Shown here piece after piece: positions 5,685 through 13,235 of a stretch of DNA of 13,379 nt; position 1 is the first letter of the stretch; every line of letters starts with the position of its first letter. A program made the position numbers and the translations under genes. Source of the stretch: Bacteroidales bacterium UBA1176 (GTDB lineage Bacteria; Bacteroidota; Bacteroidia; Bacteroidales; WCHB1-69); NCBI GenBank assembly GCA_002311645.1, contig DBYW01000005.1:27241-40619 (forward strand). Direction: 5' to 3'. The notes under the pieces are model-generated. The model worked only from the letters and a program-made list of their open reading frames with translations, was not told where the DNA came from and made no database searches.

Positions 5685-7733
5685 ATGCGAAAAGTTTTAT
5701 GTATGGTTTTGCTAATGGTCGCGGTGGCTCAAGCGGCACACGGCTTTGAGCCGCCCACGCTGCAGTGTCTCCAACTCAACGATGCCACGCACCTGCATGT
5801 CACATGGAGCAACTCTGTCGATTGCAACCAGTTCGTCTCCTACGACTTTTACATCAACGGAGCTTTCTGTGAATCATACACAGCCAGTTCACCCTATACC
5901 CTCTGCAACTACAGCGGTCGCGACATTCTGGTCACACCAGCTGCAATTTACTCCTGCTACATCATTGCGCGTGACTCGGCCGGTGGCTCATGGCAATCCA
6001 ACACCCTGCAAATGCCGAACTTGACCGTCACGGTCAGCGCCGACAGCTCCCAGGTGACCCTCGATTGGGAATCCCCTTCGTCTGGAACGTTGGGCAGCAC
6101 ATGGGGCGATTCGTTCCAGATTTTCAAGCGCCACTATTACGAAAACGAATTCCCGCAGCTCCCCTTCGCATCCGTACCCAACTCTGTCACCACCTACACC
6201 GATGTCGCAGATGTCTGTTACAACAACGTCTACTATCGCGTCAGCATTTCCAACCGCTATCAGATCGGCGACTCCCTGTTCAGCACCTGCCCCTTTTCGA
6301 CCTCCATCGGATCGGCATTTGTCGTGGATCGGGCCCAACCCAACCCGCCTGTATTGGACAGCGTCACGGTGGACGAGCAGAACCGGGTGGGACTTGGATT
6401 CCATGCTCCCGACCCTGCCATGTACGGTTTCATCACCTATTACGAAGGCAACAACGGGTGGGTGTCCATCGACACCATTTTCAACACCACCTATTGGATC
6501 GACCCTGACGGCAGCCAACGCTGCTACCGCCTTGCCGTGCTCGACTCTTGTTTCAACAGCTCTTCCATGACCATCGACGAGCAGTGCAGCATCAATCTAC
6601 GCACAGACCAGATTGATGCCTGCAACAAGACGGTGACCCTCAGTTGGAGCAGCTATTCGCATTTGCAAGGTGGCATTGGCGAGTACGAGATTTTCCTCAG
6701 CACCGACAACGGAGCCAACTACCAGAGTGTCGCAACCCTCACGGGCAACAGTTACACACTTACGGACTTGCAGCTCAACACCAATTACAGGGCATTCGTC
6801 CGTGTACACAACACCGACCATACGATTTCAGCCTCCAGCAACCGCAAGAATTTCGCACTGGAATCGACGATTTCCGCTGACATGACGCACATCCGTTCCG
6901 TCTCGGTCGTCAACAACCATCATATCGAGATTGTCGTTCACACCAGTGGTGACACACTGCCATTCAGCGAGATTTACCTGCAACGCAGCGACAATGCCTC
7001 GGACTTCACCACCCTGCTCACCCTGCCGTATCATACAGAAAGCGAATACACGTTCACCGACGCGAGTGCCGATTTCAACCGGCACACCTACTATTATCGC
7101 ACTTGCGTGCTCAATTCCTGCAACACGGAGGGCGGCTTCTCCAACGTGGAGCACAACATCCTGCTGCAAGGCGAAGCCACCACTGCGCAAGAGAATGTCC
7201 TGCAATGGGTCAACTACGGCGACAGTCCCAACGATGTACAGCACTACACCATTTCAAGAAGCACCGAGTTCGATCCTGTTTTCAACGAATTACCTGTATT
7301 TTTATCGCCATCGTCCATCAACACGTTCCATGACGATGTGTCAGAATTATTCGAGAGCGGTTCGAAGTTCACCTACTTTGTGACAGCACAGCCCGAGCCC
7401 GACGAATACGGGTTCAACGACCTCAGCATGTCGAACCACGTCACATTGCAGCAGATGCCCAACACGTACATTCCCAACGCCTTTACGCCGTTAGAAGCAT
7501 ACAACAACGTTTTCCTTCCCGCCAACACGTTTGTGTCCGGAGACCAATATTACCTGCGCATTTACACCCGCACAGGGGAACTTATATTTCTGTCGCGTGA
7601 CCCCAACATCGGATGGGACGGCCGTGCGAAGGGCAAACTTTGCCACACCGGCGTGTATATTTACAAGTTGAACTACACGCGTCCCGACGGCACTCTTTTC
7701 GAGAAAACGGGAACCGTGACACTACTGTGGTAG
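5685..7733 (+). CDS. Secreted multidomain beta-sandwich (fibronectin-III-like) protein with T9SS type B sorting domain
   Basis: The 682-residue product starts with a signal peptide (basic Arg2-Lys3, hydrophobic 4-15, Ala-Gln-Ala at 15-17). About six beta-rich modules of 85-105 residues follow, at roughly 22-109, 111-214, 218-307, 308-391, 395-492 and 494-590. They show fibronectin-III-like features such as Val-Thr-Leu-x-Trp strands (Val124-Trp128, Val317-Trp321) and Tyr-x-Arg or Tyr-x-Ala strands near module ends. The last 90 residues (593-682) form a type B sorting domain: Tyr-Ile-Pro-Asn-Ala-Phe-Thr-Pro, Arg-Thr-Gly-Glu, Gly-Trp-Asp-Gly, and a terminal beta strand. The usual Asp-Gly-x-Asn-Asp after Thr-Pro is replaced by Leu-Glu-Ala-Tyr-Asn-Asn. 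Many cysteines in modules 1-3 and 5 suggest disulfides outside the cytoplasm. No catalytic motif is visible, so an adhesin or structural surface role is a guess. It is the last and largest gene of the ECF cluster and the most likely surface effector of it. Confidence 0.87.
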   Translation: MRKVLCMVLLMVAVAQAAHGFEPPTLQCLQLNDATHLHVTWSNSVDCNQFVSYDFYINGAFCESYTASSPYTLCNYSGRDILVTPAAIYSCYIIARDSAGGSWQSNTLQMPNLTVTVSADSSQVTLDWESPSSGTLGSTWGDSFQIFKRHYYENEFPQLPFASVPNSVTTYTDVADVCYNNVYYRVSISNRYQIGDSLFSTCPFSTSIGSAFVVDRAQPNPPVLDSVTVDEQNRVGLGFHAPDPAMYGFITYYEGNNGWVSIDTIFNTTYWIDPDGSQRCYRLAVLDSCFNSSSMTIDEQCSINLRTDQIDACNKTVTLSWSSYSHLQGGIGEYEIFLSTDNGANYQSVATLTGNSYTLTDLQLNTNYRAFVRVHNTDHTISASSNRKNFALESTISADMTHIRSVSVVNNHHIEIVVHTSGDTLPFSEIYLQRSDNASDFTTLLTLPYHTESEYTFTDASADFNRHTYYYRTCVLNSCNTEGGFSNVEHNILLQGEATTAQENVLQWVNYGDSPNDVQHYTISRSTEFDPVFNELPVFLSPSSINTFHDDVSELFESGSKFTYFVTAQPEPDEYGFNDLSMSNHVTLQQMPNTYIPNAFTPLEAYNNVFLPANTFVSGDQYYLRIYTRTGELIFLSRDPNIGWDGRAKGKLCHTGVYIYKLNYTRPDGTLFEKTGTVTLLW

Positions 7734-7763
7734 TTCGCGGGTGCGGACACACTCACTCCATTT

Positions 7764-7896
7764 CAGAATTATTCCTTTTAGTCTTGCAAAAAAAGGTGTG
7801 ATAATCTGCGAAAATCTGCGAGTTCTGAGAAAAAAAGCCCACAGACTCGCAGAAAAACGCAGAGAAGATATTACAAGATTCAAAGGGATAATCCTG
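7764..7896. repeat. Long imperfect inverted repeat (about 130 bp) between convergent genes
   Basis: The outer arms are CAGAATTATTCCTTTT at 7764-7779 and, read on the opposite strand from 7896, CAGGATTATCCCTTTG, followed on each side by A-rTCTTG-like bases. The inner arms are TCTGCGAG at 7815-7822 and CTCGCAGA at 7846-7853. The core motif CTGCG also occurs at 7806-7810 and as CGCAG at 7858-7862. The centre is A-rich. The element fills most of the 170-bp gap between the last ECF-cluster gene and the lipid kinase gene, and could act as a two-way terminator or be a dispersed miniature repeat. No ORF of note lies in it. Confidence 0.7.
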
Positions 7897-7903
7897 TTCC
7901 TTT

Positions 7904-8863
7904 TTATGCAGATTGGTTCGTCAGCATCCAAAAAACACTCGGTTGAATGGTAACATGGTAGTTTCCGCTCACCAGCATTTCGCCCTCCACCTCACCACGG
8001 CACAGGGTGTCGCAAGTGATATCGACGCTTTCTGCACGACATGTTTTGATGAGGCCTTTGGACTTCTTGATGTGTTTGCCCGAAAAAACGGACAACAACA
8101 GCCAGAACAAGCGCAGATAGCTCAGTTGAGGGATCACCACAACATCCAACAAGCCATCATCAGGCTTCGCATCGGGAGCTTGGCGCATACCGCCGCCATT
8201 GTACTGACAATTAGCCGCAACAGCGAGAAACGTCTTGTCTTGAAATGAAAATCCTGGAGCCGTAATTTTCACAGGCAAACTTTTATAGCCGAAAAGACAG
8301 CGGAACAGACTCACGATATAGACGGAGATTCCAAGAAAATGCGGCTTGCTTTGTTGGGTGTCATAAATCACTTCCGCATCGAAGCCAAAGCCTGCAATGT
8401 TGATAAAAAAACGATCTGCCACGGGGATCCCGTCGCACAGGGTCTGCACATTGCCCACATCATGACGCATGAATTTGCCTTTGAGGAAGACATCCACACA
8501 ATCATTCAATCGTGTGGGATACTGATGGGTACGGGCCCAGTCGTTGCCTCGTCCCAGAGGAAACACAGCCAAGCAAACGTCATGAATGTCGGCATTGGAG
8601 CGCATGATGCCGTCCACGACCTCATTGATAGAGCCGTCTCCGCCAACCACCAACAAGTGCCGTATGCCAGCATCGCAGAGTTGTTTGGCGATCACGCTGG
8701 CGTCACCCCGCGCGGCCGTTGGATGCATCTCATATCGCACACGCTCCGCTTCCAACCGTGCCGCCATCTTCGCCCAATGTTTCATGCACTTGCCTTCGAG
8801 AGCATTGGGATTGATGATGACATGCCACGTATAGTCAAGAACACTAAAGTTGCAAAAATCCAT
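7904..8863 (-). CDS. Diacylglycerol kinase (DagK) family lipid kinase
   Basis: The 319-residue protein has the DAGK catalytic fold. The nucleotide-binding motif is Gly-Gly-Asp-Gly-Ser-Ile-Asn-Glu-Val at 74-82; most relatives have Thr where this has Ser78. Pro-Leu-Gly-Arg-Gly-Asn-Asp-Trp-Ala-Arg lies at 102-111, where many relatives have Gly-Thr-x-Asn-Asp. The C-terminal lobe has Asn-Gly-Gly-Gly-Met at 222-226, Pro-Asp-Asp-Gly-Leu-Leu-Asp at 234-240, and Glu-Val-Glu-Gly-Glu near 291-295. Relatives such as YegS and DgkB phosphorylate diacylglycerol or other lipid alcohols with ATP at the inner membrane face and recycle phospholipid precursors. There is no signal peptide; the hydrophobic stretches at 181-192 and 250-260 probably belong to the fold. 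The start at 8863 puts the first beta strand (Trp-His-Val-Ile-Ile-Asn-Pro-Asn) at residue 13. It lies 70 bp behind the Omp28-like gene on the same strand, with a terminator between them, so it probably depends on partial read-through or an unrecognised promoter. Confidence 0.9.
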   Translation of the reverse strand: MDFCNFSVLDYTWHVIINPNALEGKCMKHWAKMAARLEAERVRYEMHPTAARGDASVIAKQLCDAGIRHLLVVGGDGSINEVVDGIMRSNADIHDVCLAVFPLGRGNDWARTHQYPTRLNDCVDVFLKGKFMRHDVGNVQTLCDGIPVADRFFINIAGFGFDAEVIYDTQQSKPHFLGISVYIVSLFRCLFGYKSLPVKITAPGFSFQDKTFLAVAANCQYNGGGMRQAPDAKPDDGLLDVVVIPQLSYLRLFWLLLSVFSGKHIKKSKGLIKTCRAESVDITCDTLCRGEVEGEMLVSGNYHVTIQPSVFWMLTNQSA

Positions 8864-8877
8864 AGTATAAAAAAGAG

Positions 8878-8914
8878 AAAAGGCGTCAAGTCAACAGCTT
8901 ACCTGACGCCTTTT
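8878..8914 (-). terminator. Rho-independent terminator behind the Omp28-like gene
   Basis: AAAAGGCGTCA at 8878-8888 pairs perfectly with TGACGCCTTTT at 8904-8914 (11 bp, 15-base loop). Read on the minus strand, the stem ends in TTTT and continues as a C/T-rich tail with TTTTTT. It begins 20 bp after the stop at 8934. Confidence 0.85.
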
Positions 8915-8933
8915 GTTTCTTGTCGATGATACT

Positions 8934-10631
8934 TTAGTTAACCGCCACTCTGACAGAACTGACACCCTTGTCCGTAGTGATACGGAAAATGTACAATCCA
9001 TTGGAAAGGCCATTGACCGAAATCTCATGCACGTTACCAGCTGTCGAAGAGACCTTTTGGCCCTGGAGGTTGTAAATCTCAACCATCTGAATGTCGTCAC
9101 TGCCTGCGATTCTGACCCTGTCGGAGGCGGGGTTGGGATAGACGACAACACTCTCAGATTCCACCTCGTCGATGCCGACCATGGTCACAGAGAGCATAGC
9201 ATTGGCTTCACTGGTAAAGCTGCTGCCCGTGATGTTGAGCAGAAGGGTACCGTCTGCGCCATAGACACGCAGATAGCCGCTGGAGATGCCGTCACCGTAT
9301 GAGTCGAGCAACTGTATACGATAGCAGCCCAATTCGGAAGGCGTGAACGGGATCTCATGCACTTGGCTGTTCGAGAATGTGTTGCCCGATTGGACGACAT
9401 TGCCGTTCGGACCGTAAATCTTATAGGAGGTCTCTTCCGCATAGTTATCAGTCTTGATCTTGATTGTCATGGCTCCGCCGCCTTGTGCCAACACTTTCTT
9501 AAGTGTCGTGTTGAGTTGCGCGCCATCGTAAGCCTGTCCGTTGACAGCCGTGATACGGACTTTCACCTGCTGGTTCACGTTCGTGCTGACCGGGAAAGCG
9601 GGCAAGTCAATATTTGAAGACTGCATGGAGGAGATACTGCCCGTCCAATTATAGGTTTGGGGAGTTCCGTTAGCAACGATATACTCAAAAGTCAAGGAGT
9701 TAATGCTTTCAGAACCGGAATTGATCACCAGGGCGCTGACACTTGCATTTTCGGAGCAGTCCAAGGGCGTCGTATTGGTCAAACCGTTAAGACGGGGATA
9801 GAGGGCCGGCATGTTGATGTTGGTGATTTGAGCCTCGCAGCCTGTGAGGATTTCCTGATGGCCCTGGGCAACAAAAGCGATGAAGTGAAGGTCTTCCAGA
9901 TAAGCGGGAATGGCATTCGGGCTGCCAAGGTTTGCCGGAATAGTGTAGTTATAAGTCTTTTCCACGAAGGAGCCTTGGGTCGTGGTGGTGATTTCCTCAC
10001 CCCACTGTCCAGTGATCAGGTGGCGCAACATGTGCATGTGACGGTATTGGGTACCCACAACCTGGTCAGGATTCAGGCTCATGCCGACTTGGCTGCCCAA
10101 GACATTGTCTTGAGTGATGGCCACATTGAGCATGTTGGTGGAATTGGCCTCATTGGCGGTATAGTACAGTTGGACCGTAAGGGTCAGTGTGCGGGTGGAC
10201 CAATCCAGCGTGCCCTGTGCCGCAATATTGACCGGAGAGGACGAGCCGAGGATCTGGTTCGCGGCTGAAGCCCAGTCGCCCCTGCCCAATGCAGTGTTGC
10301 TGCCGGAAAAGACATGACGGTTGACCGTACCGGACGGATAGCCATCCAAACCGGTCTGATTTGCCAATGCGTTGCCGAACTGGGTGGTATACGTGTTGGC
10401 GGCATACGAGCCGGCATGGACGTTGATCAGGAACACCTCGCCCGGATGCTGGGCCACAATTTGATTGGCTCTCTTGTGCCCGTCCGGACACCATGTGCAG
10501 TTTATGCCCGTGTATTCTTCCAAGACAACTTTTTTGTTAGACGGAGCAGTGGGCACGAATTGATCCGACTGTGCGAACAACATCGTCACAGACAGCATTC
10601 CAAGAGCAATAATGGATAAAAGTTTTTTCAT
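8934..10631 (-). CDS. Omp28-like secreted protein with thioredoxin-like CxxC motif and T9SS type A sorting domain
   Basis: The 565-residue protein starts with a clear signal peptide (Met-Lys-Lys, hydrophobic 4-18, Leu-Phe-Ala at 18-20). Residues about 34-110 resemble the thioredoxin-like start of Omp28-related proteins: Val-Leu-Glu-Glu-Tyr-Thr-Gly at 36-42, Cys45-Thr-Trp-Cys48, and a likely cis-proline region Gly-Tyr-Pro-Ser at 97-100. The middle (about 130-380) is beta-rich. Residues about 389-482 form a module with Asp-Asn-Tyr-Ala-Glu-Glu-Thr-Ser and Asp-Ser-Tyr-Gly-Asp-Gly-Ile (443-449), a repeat type often seen in T9SS cargo. Residues 493-565 are a type A sorting domain: Val-Tyr-Pro-Asn-Pro-Ala-Ser-Asp, Glu-Ile-Tyr-Asn-Leu-Gln-Gly-Gln, Gly-Leu-Tyr-Ile-Phe-Arg, and a final strand. 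It is expected to be exported, cross the outer membrane by T9SS and be anchored at the surface. It is transcribed alone from a good promoter and ends at a strong terminator. The redox role of the CxxC is inferred. Confidence 0.9.
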   Translation of the reverse strand: MKKLLSIIALGMLSVTMLFAQSDQFVPTAPSNKKVVLEEYTGINCTWCPDGHKRANQIVAQHPGEVFLINVHAGSYAANTYTTQFGNALANQTGLDGYPSGTVNRHVFSGSNTALGRGDWASAANQILGSSSPVNIAAQGTLDWSTRTLTLTVQLYYTANEANSTNMLNVAITQDNVLGSQVGMSLNPDQVVGTQYRHMHMLRHLITGQWGEEITTTTQGSFVEKTYNYTIPANLGSPNAIPAYLEDLHFIAFVAQGHQEILTGCEAQITNINMPALYPRLNGLTNTTPLDCSENASVSALVINSGSESINSLTFEYIVANGTPQTYNWTGSISSMQSSNIDLPAFPVSTNVNQQVKVRITAVNGQAYDGAQLNTTLKKVLAQGGGAMTIKIKTDNYAEETSYKIYGPNGNVVQSGNTFSNSQVHEIPFTPSELGCYRIQLLDSYGDGISSGYLRVYGADGTLLLNITGSSFTSEANAMLSVTMVGIDEVESESVVVYPNPASDRVRIAGSDDIQMVEIYNLQGQKVSSTAGNVHEISVNGLSNGLYIFRITTDKGVSSVRVAVN

Positions 10632-10687
10632 ATACTACTTGTTTTAATTTATTAATAGAGATTTTTTTCTTGCATTTTTAGCGAGCG

Positions 10688-10695
10688 CAAAGATA
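10688..10695 (-). promoter_or_regulatory. -7 element for the Omp28-like gene
   Basis: The minus strand reads TATCTTTG, an exact match to TAnnTTTG, followed by CGC. Transcription would start at about 10680-10683, giving an AT-rich leader of about 50 bases before the ATG at 10631. A -33 TTTG is not obvious. Confidence 0.75.
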
Positions 10696-10735
10696 CAAAA
10701 AAAGAGACGAGAATCATCACCTCTTAAAAAAAATC

Positions 10736-10765
10736 AAAAAAATATTAATAGGAGCTGCACCTATT
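10736..10765 (-). terminator. Rho-independent terminator of the acpP-fabF-rnc operon
   Basis: On the minus strand, AATAGG and CCTATT (plus-strand positions 10747-10752 and 10760-10765) form a 6-bp stem with a 7-base loop. ATAT and seven T residues follow, then a second T run. The stem overlaps the last base of the rnc stop codon. Confidence 0.7.
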
Positions 10766-11457
10766 TATTTCCCCTTGTCTTCTATAAGTGCCAGCGCCTT
10801 CTCTGCTGCGGCCTGCTCTGCCTGTTTCACGGAGCTGCCGAGGCCCTGCGCCAATTCCTTGCCGTCCAGTGACAGGACAGCCTTATAGTGGGGGGACTTA
10901 CGGTTGTCGGAAGAATGGACCTCAAACGAAACCTTATGGTGGTTGTGTTGCGCCCAGATGAAGAGCCGGCTTTTGTAGTCGTCGTCCTCCTGATAGACAA
11001 TATCCATGTCGAGGTGCGCCAAGAAGATGTTGCGAAGTATGATGTCGTATGTTTTCTTGAAACCTTGGTCCATGTAGATGGCGCCGACCACGGCCTCGAA
11101 GGCGTTCCCGTTGGGTGTATTGGAGGAGATGTGGTTATCCATGCGCATCATTTCCGGCAGGCCGATTTTCCGTGCCAGGCTGTTAAGGCGATTGCGGTTG
11201 ACGAGTTTGGATCGCATGCGTGTGAGCACGCCTTCCGACTCAAGCGGGTATTTATGGTATAGAAAATCAGCGATGATGGCGCCGAGGATGGCGTCGCCGA
11301 GATATTCAAGCCGTTCATTGTTTAAACGGCCTGCAACCGCATCATTGGCAGAAGCAGAGCTATGGGTGAGGGCTATTTTGAAAGGGTCCACATTCCGGAC
11401 ACGGAAACCGAATATGTTTCGGAAGTATCGCTTGATTTCCCTGTCCGTATGGTCCAT
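10765..11457 (-). CDS. rnc: Ribonuclease III
   Basis: RNase III cuts double-stranded RNA, processing the rRNA precursor and some mRNAs. The 230-residue protein has the catalytic domain (about 1-155) with the signature Asn-Glu-Arg-Leu-Glu-Tyr-Leu-Gly-Asp at 47-55, and a C-terminal double-stranded-RNA-binding domain (about 160-228) ending in the Lys-Gln-Ala-Glu-Gln-Ala-Ala-Ala-Glu-Lys helix. Matching E. coli RNase III, Glu48, Glu51, Asp55 and Glu121 are present. The position of E. coli Asp114 is Asn118 here (Gly-Asn-Ala-Phe-Glu-Ala), a change I believe is common in Bacteroidota. The start codon lies 3 bp behind the fabF stop, so the two genes are translated from one message. This is the third and last gene of acpP-fabF-rnc, an arrangement common in this phylum and different from the rnc-era operon of E. 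coli. Confidence 0.96.
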   Translation of the reverse strand: MDHTDREIKRYFRNIFGFRVRNVDPFKIALTHSSASANDAVAGRLNNERLEYLGDAILGAIIADFLYHKYPLESEGVLTRMRSKLVNRNRLNSLARKIGLPEMMRMDNHISSNTPNGNAFEAVVGAIYMDQGFKKTYDIILRNIFLAHLDMDIVYQEDDDYKSRLFIWAQHNHHKVSFEVHSSDNRKSPHYKAVLSLDGKELAQGLGSSVKQAEQAAAEKALALIEDKGK

Positions 11458-11460
11458 ATT

Positions 11461-12714
11461 CTATTGGTGGAACTTTTTGTACAAAAGGGTCACATTGTGT
11501 CCGCCGAAGCCAAAGGAGTTGGAGATGGCGGCGTTGATTTCGCGATGCACGGGGCCGTGGGCCGCGAAATTCCAATCCTGCGGGATTTGGGGGTCGAGGT
11601 TTTCGAGGTTAATGGTGGGGTGAACCAGGCCATCGCGCATGGACATCAGGATGGCGATGCTCTCCACGGCGGGACCGGCGCCCATCAGGTGCCCGATCAT
11701 GGACTTGGTGGAGTTGAGCACCATCTGGGGCACATGTTCGCCAAAGACCTCGCGGACGGCGAAGCATTCGGCAAGGTCACCCAACGGAGTGGAGGTGCCG
11801 TGCATGTTCACATAGTCGATTTCGTCGGGCGACATCTGAGCGTCCTGCAGTGCCAAGCGCATGGACATGACCGCGCCGGAGCCATGCGGGTCCGGGGCGG
11901 TGGCATTGTATGCGTCCGCCGACATGCCCACACCGCACAATTCGCAGTATATATGGGCATTGCGGGCCACGGCATGGTCGAGGGTTTCCAAGACCAGCAC
12001 ACCTGCGCCTTCTCCGATGACAAAGCCGTCACGTCCAGTATCAAACGGACGCGAGGCATGCAAGGGGTCGTCGTTGCGTGTCGAGAGGGCGCGCATGGAG
12101 TTGAAGCCGCCCACGGCGCCTTCCACGACAGCGGCTTCGGAGCCACCCGTCACAATGACATCGGCCTTGCCGAGTTGCAGCATGTGCAAGGCATCGCCGA
12201 TGGCATTGCCTGCGGAAGCGCAGGCCGACGTGGTCACGTAGTTGGGGCCACGGAATCCGAAGCGCAACGAGATGTATCCCGTCACCATGTCGGCCAGCAC
12301 TTTCAGCAGAAGATAAGGACTGAATCTGGGGATTCGCCCATTTTCGACGAAGACATTTGCTGTCTCCATCATGGAAGTAAAACCGCCCACGCCCGTGCCC
12401 ATGATGACGCCCACGCGATCCTTGTCGACCGCCTCCAGGTCCAGGCCTGAATCCTGCAAGGCTTCGAGGGTTGCGACAATAGCATATTGGGCGCAGGGAT
12501 CCATCCGCTGCGCCTCTTTGCGTGGCAGGTAGTTCAACACGTCGAAATCCTTCAGCTCGCAAGCGAACCGAGTCCTGAAATTCTCCGCATCGAAACGGGT
12601 GATGGGGCCTGCACCTGAAACGCCTTTCAACAGTGCATTCCAATAGTCCTCAACTGTCAGGCCTATTGGCGTAAGAGCACCCAAACCGGTAACAACTACT
12701 CGTTTGAGGTCCAT
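11461..12714 (-). CDS. fabF: 3-oxoacyl-[acyl-carrier-protein] synthase II
   Basis: FabF condenses malonyl-ACP with a growing acyl-ACP in cytoplasmic fatty acid elongation. The 417-residue length is normal for the family. The Cys-His-His triad is complete: Cys165 in Thr-Thr-Ser-Ala-Cys-Ala-Ser-Ala, His305 in Asn-Met-His-Gly-Thr-Ser-Thr-Pro, and His342 in Met-Ile-Gly-His-Leu, with the conserved Lys337 in Ser-Thr-Lys-Ser. The N-terminus Arg-Val-Val-Val-Thr-Gly-Leu-Gly-Ala-Leu-Thr-Pro and the C-terminal Asn-Ser-Phe-Gly-Phe-Gly-Gly-His-Asn are typical. An AGGA lies three bases before the ATG (plus-strand 12718-12721). It follows acpP by 57 bp and precedes rnc by 3 bp, and its carrier-protein partner is encoded directly upstream. 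Confidence 0.97.
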   Translation of the reverse strand: MDLKRVVVTGLGALTPIGLTVEDYWNALLKGVSGAGPITRFDAENFRTRFACELKDFDVLNYLPRKEAQRMDPCAQYAIVATLEALQDSGLDLEAVDKDRVGVIMGTGVGGFTSMMETANVFVENGRIPRFSPYLLLKVLADMVTGYISLRFGFRGPNYVTTSACASAGNAIGDALHMLQLGKADVIVTGGSEAAVVEGAVGGFNSMRALSTRNDDPLHASRPFDTGRDGFVIGEGAGVLVLETLDHAVARNAHIYCELCGVGMSADAYNATAPDPHGSGAVMSMRLALQDAQMSPDEIDYVNMHGTSTPLGDLAECFAVREVFGEHVPQMVLNSTKSMIGHLMGAGPAVESIAILMSMRDGLVHPTINLENLDPQIPQDWNFAAHGPVHREINAAISNSFGFGGHNVTLLYKKFHQ

Positions 12715-12771
12715 TTATCCTACGAGGGGGATATTATAATATATGGGATAGGCGGGGAGATGTAGAAGGCA

Positions 12772-13020
12772 TTATGCCTCTTTCTCTTTCAAGTGTTCCT
12801 CAATGTAAGTGACAGCGTCACCGACAGTCTGGATCTTTTCAGCGTCCTCGTCCGGAATCTTCACGCCAAAGACGTTCTCGAATTCCATGATCAGCTCAAC
12901 TTGATCCAGGGAGTCTGCTCCAAGATCGTTGGCAAAACTCTTTTCCGGCGTCACTTCAGCGGCATCATAACTGAGTCTGTCCGCAATGATTGACTGTACT
13001 TTTTCTAAAATTTCTGACAT
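12772..13020 (-). CDS. acpP: Acyl carrier protein
   Basis: This small acidic protein of 82 residues carries the growing acyl chain of fatty acid synthesis on a 4'-phosphopantetheine arm. The attachment site is Ser37 in Gly-Ala-Asp-Ser-Leu-Asp at 34-39. The rest fits the four-helix ACP pattern, with Glu-Leu-Ile-Met-Glu-Phe-Glu (43-49) and Ile-Pro-Asp-Glu-Asp-Ala-Glu-Lys-Ile (55-63). It is the first gene of the acpP-fabF-rnc operon and has a good promoter just upstream. The lysine- and glutamate-rich C-terminal tail is ordinary for the family. Confidence 0.97.
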   Translation of the reverse strand: MSEILEKVQSIIADRLSYDAAEVTPEKSFANDLGADSLDQVELIMEFENVFGVKIPDEDAEKIQTVGDAVTYIEEHLKEKEA

Positions 13021-13044
13021 AGTATTTCATTTTAAAATGGGCGG

Positions 13045-13052
13045 CAAAAATA
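13045..13052 (-). promoter_or_regulatory. -7 element for the acpP-fabF-rnc operon
   Basis: The minus strand reads TATTTTTG, an exact TAnnTTTG match, 24 bp before the acpP ATG at 13020. Start of transcription is expected near 13037-13040. No clear -33 TTTG is seen. The stretch from here to 13235 is AT-rich with a C-rich patch at 13181-13200 and shows no gene. Confidence 0.7.
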
Positions 13053-13235
13053 CAAAAAAAATAAAACCGACGCACTCTTCTCCCAAAAATGATGTTCCCG
13101 ACCCCGGACTCAGGTCTTCCCGACGCGCACGTTTTTTCCCAATAAAATCATTTTTCCTCCAAAACAGACTCCAAAAGGGAATCCCCCACCCCCCGACCAC
13201 CTCAGAAAAACAGCGCATTTATCCTAAAAAAGAAA

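Noticed and set aside
9657..10268. Plus-strand frame of 203 codons
   Set aside because: It is antisense to the Omp28-like gene, has no recognisable domain and no promoter or ribosome binding site.
11362..12450. Long open frame of 362 codons on the plus strand
   Set aside because: It is antisense to fabF and rnc, which have complete catalytic motifs; it is a shadow of GC-rich third positions.
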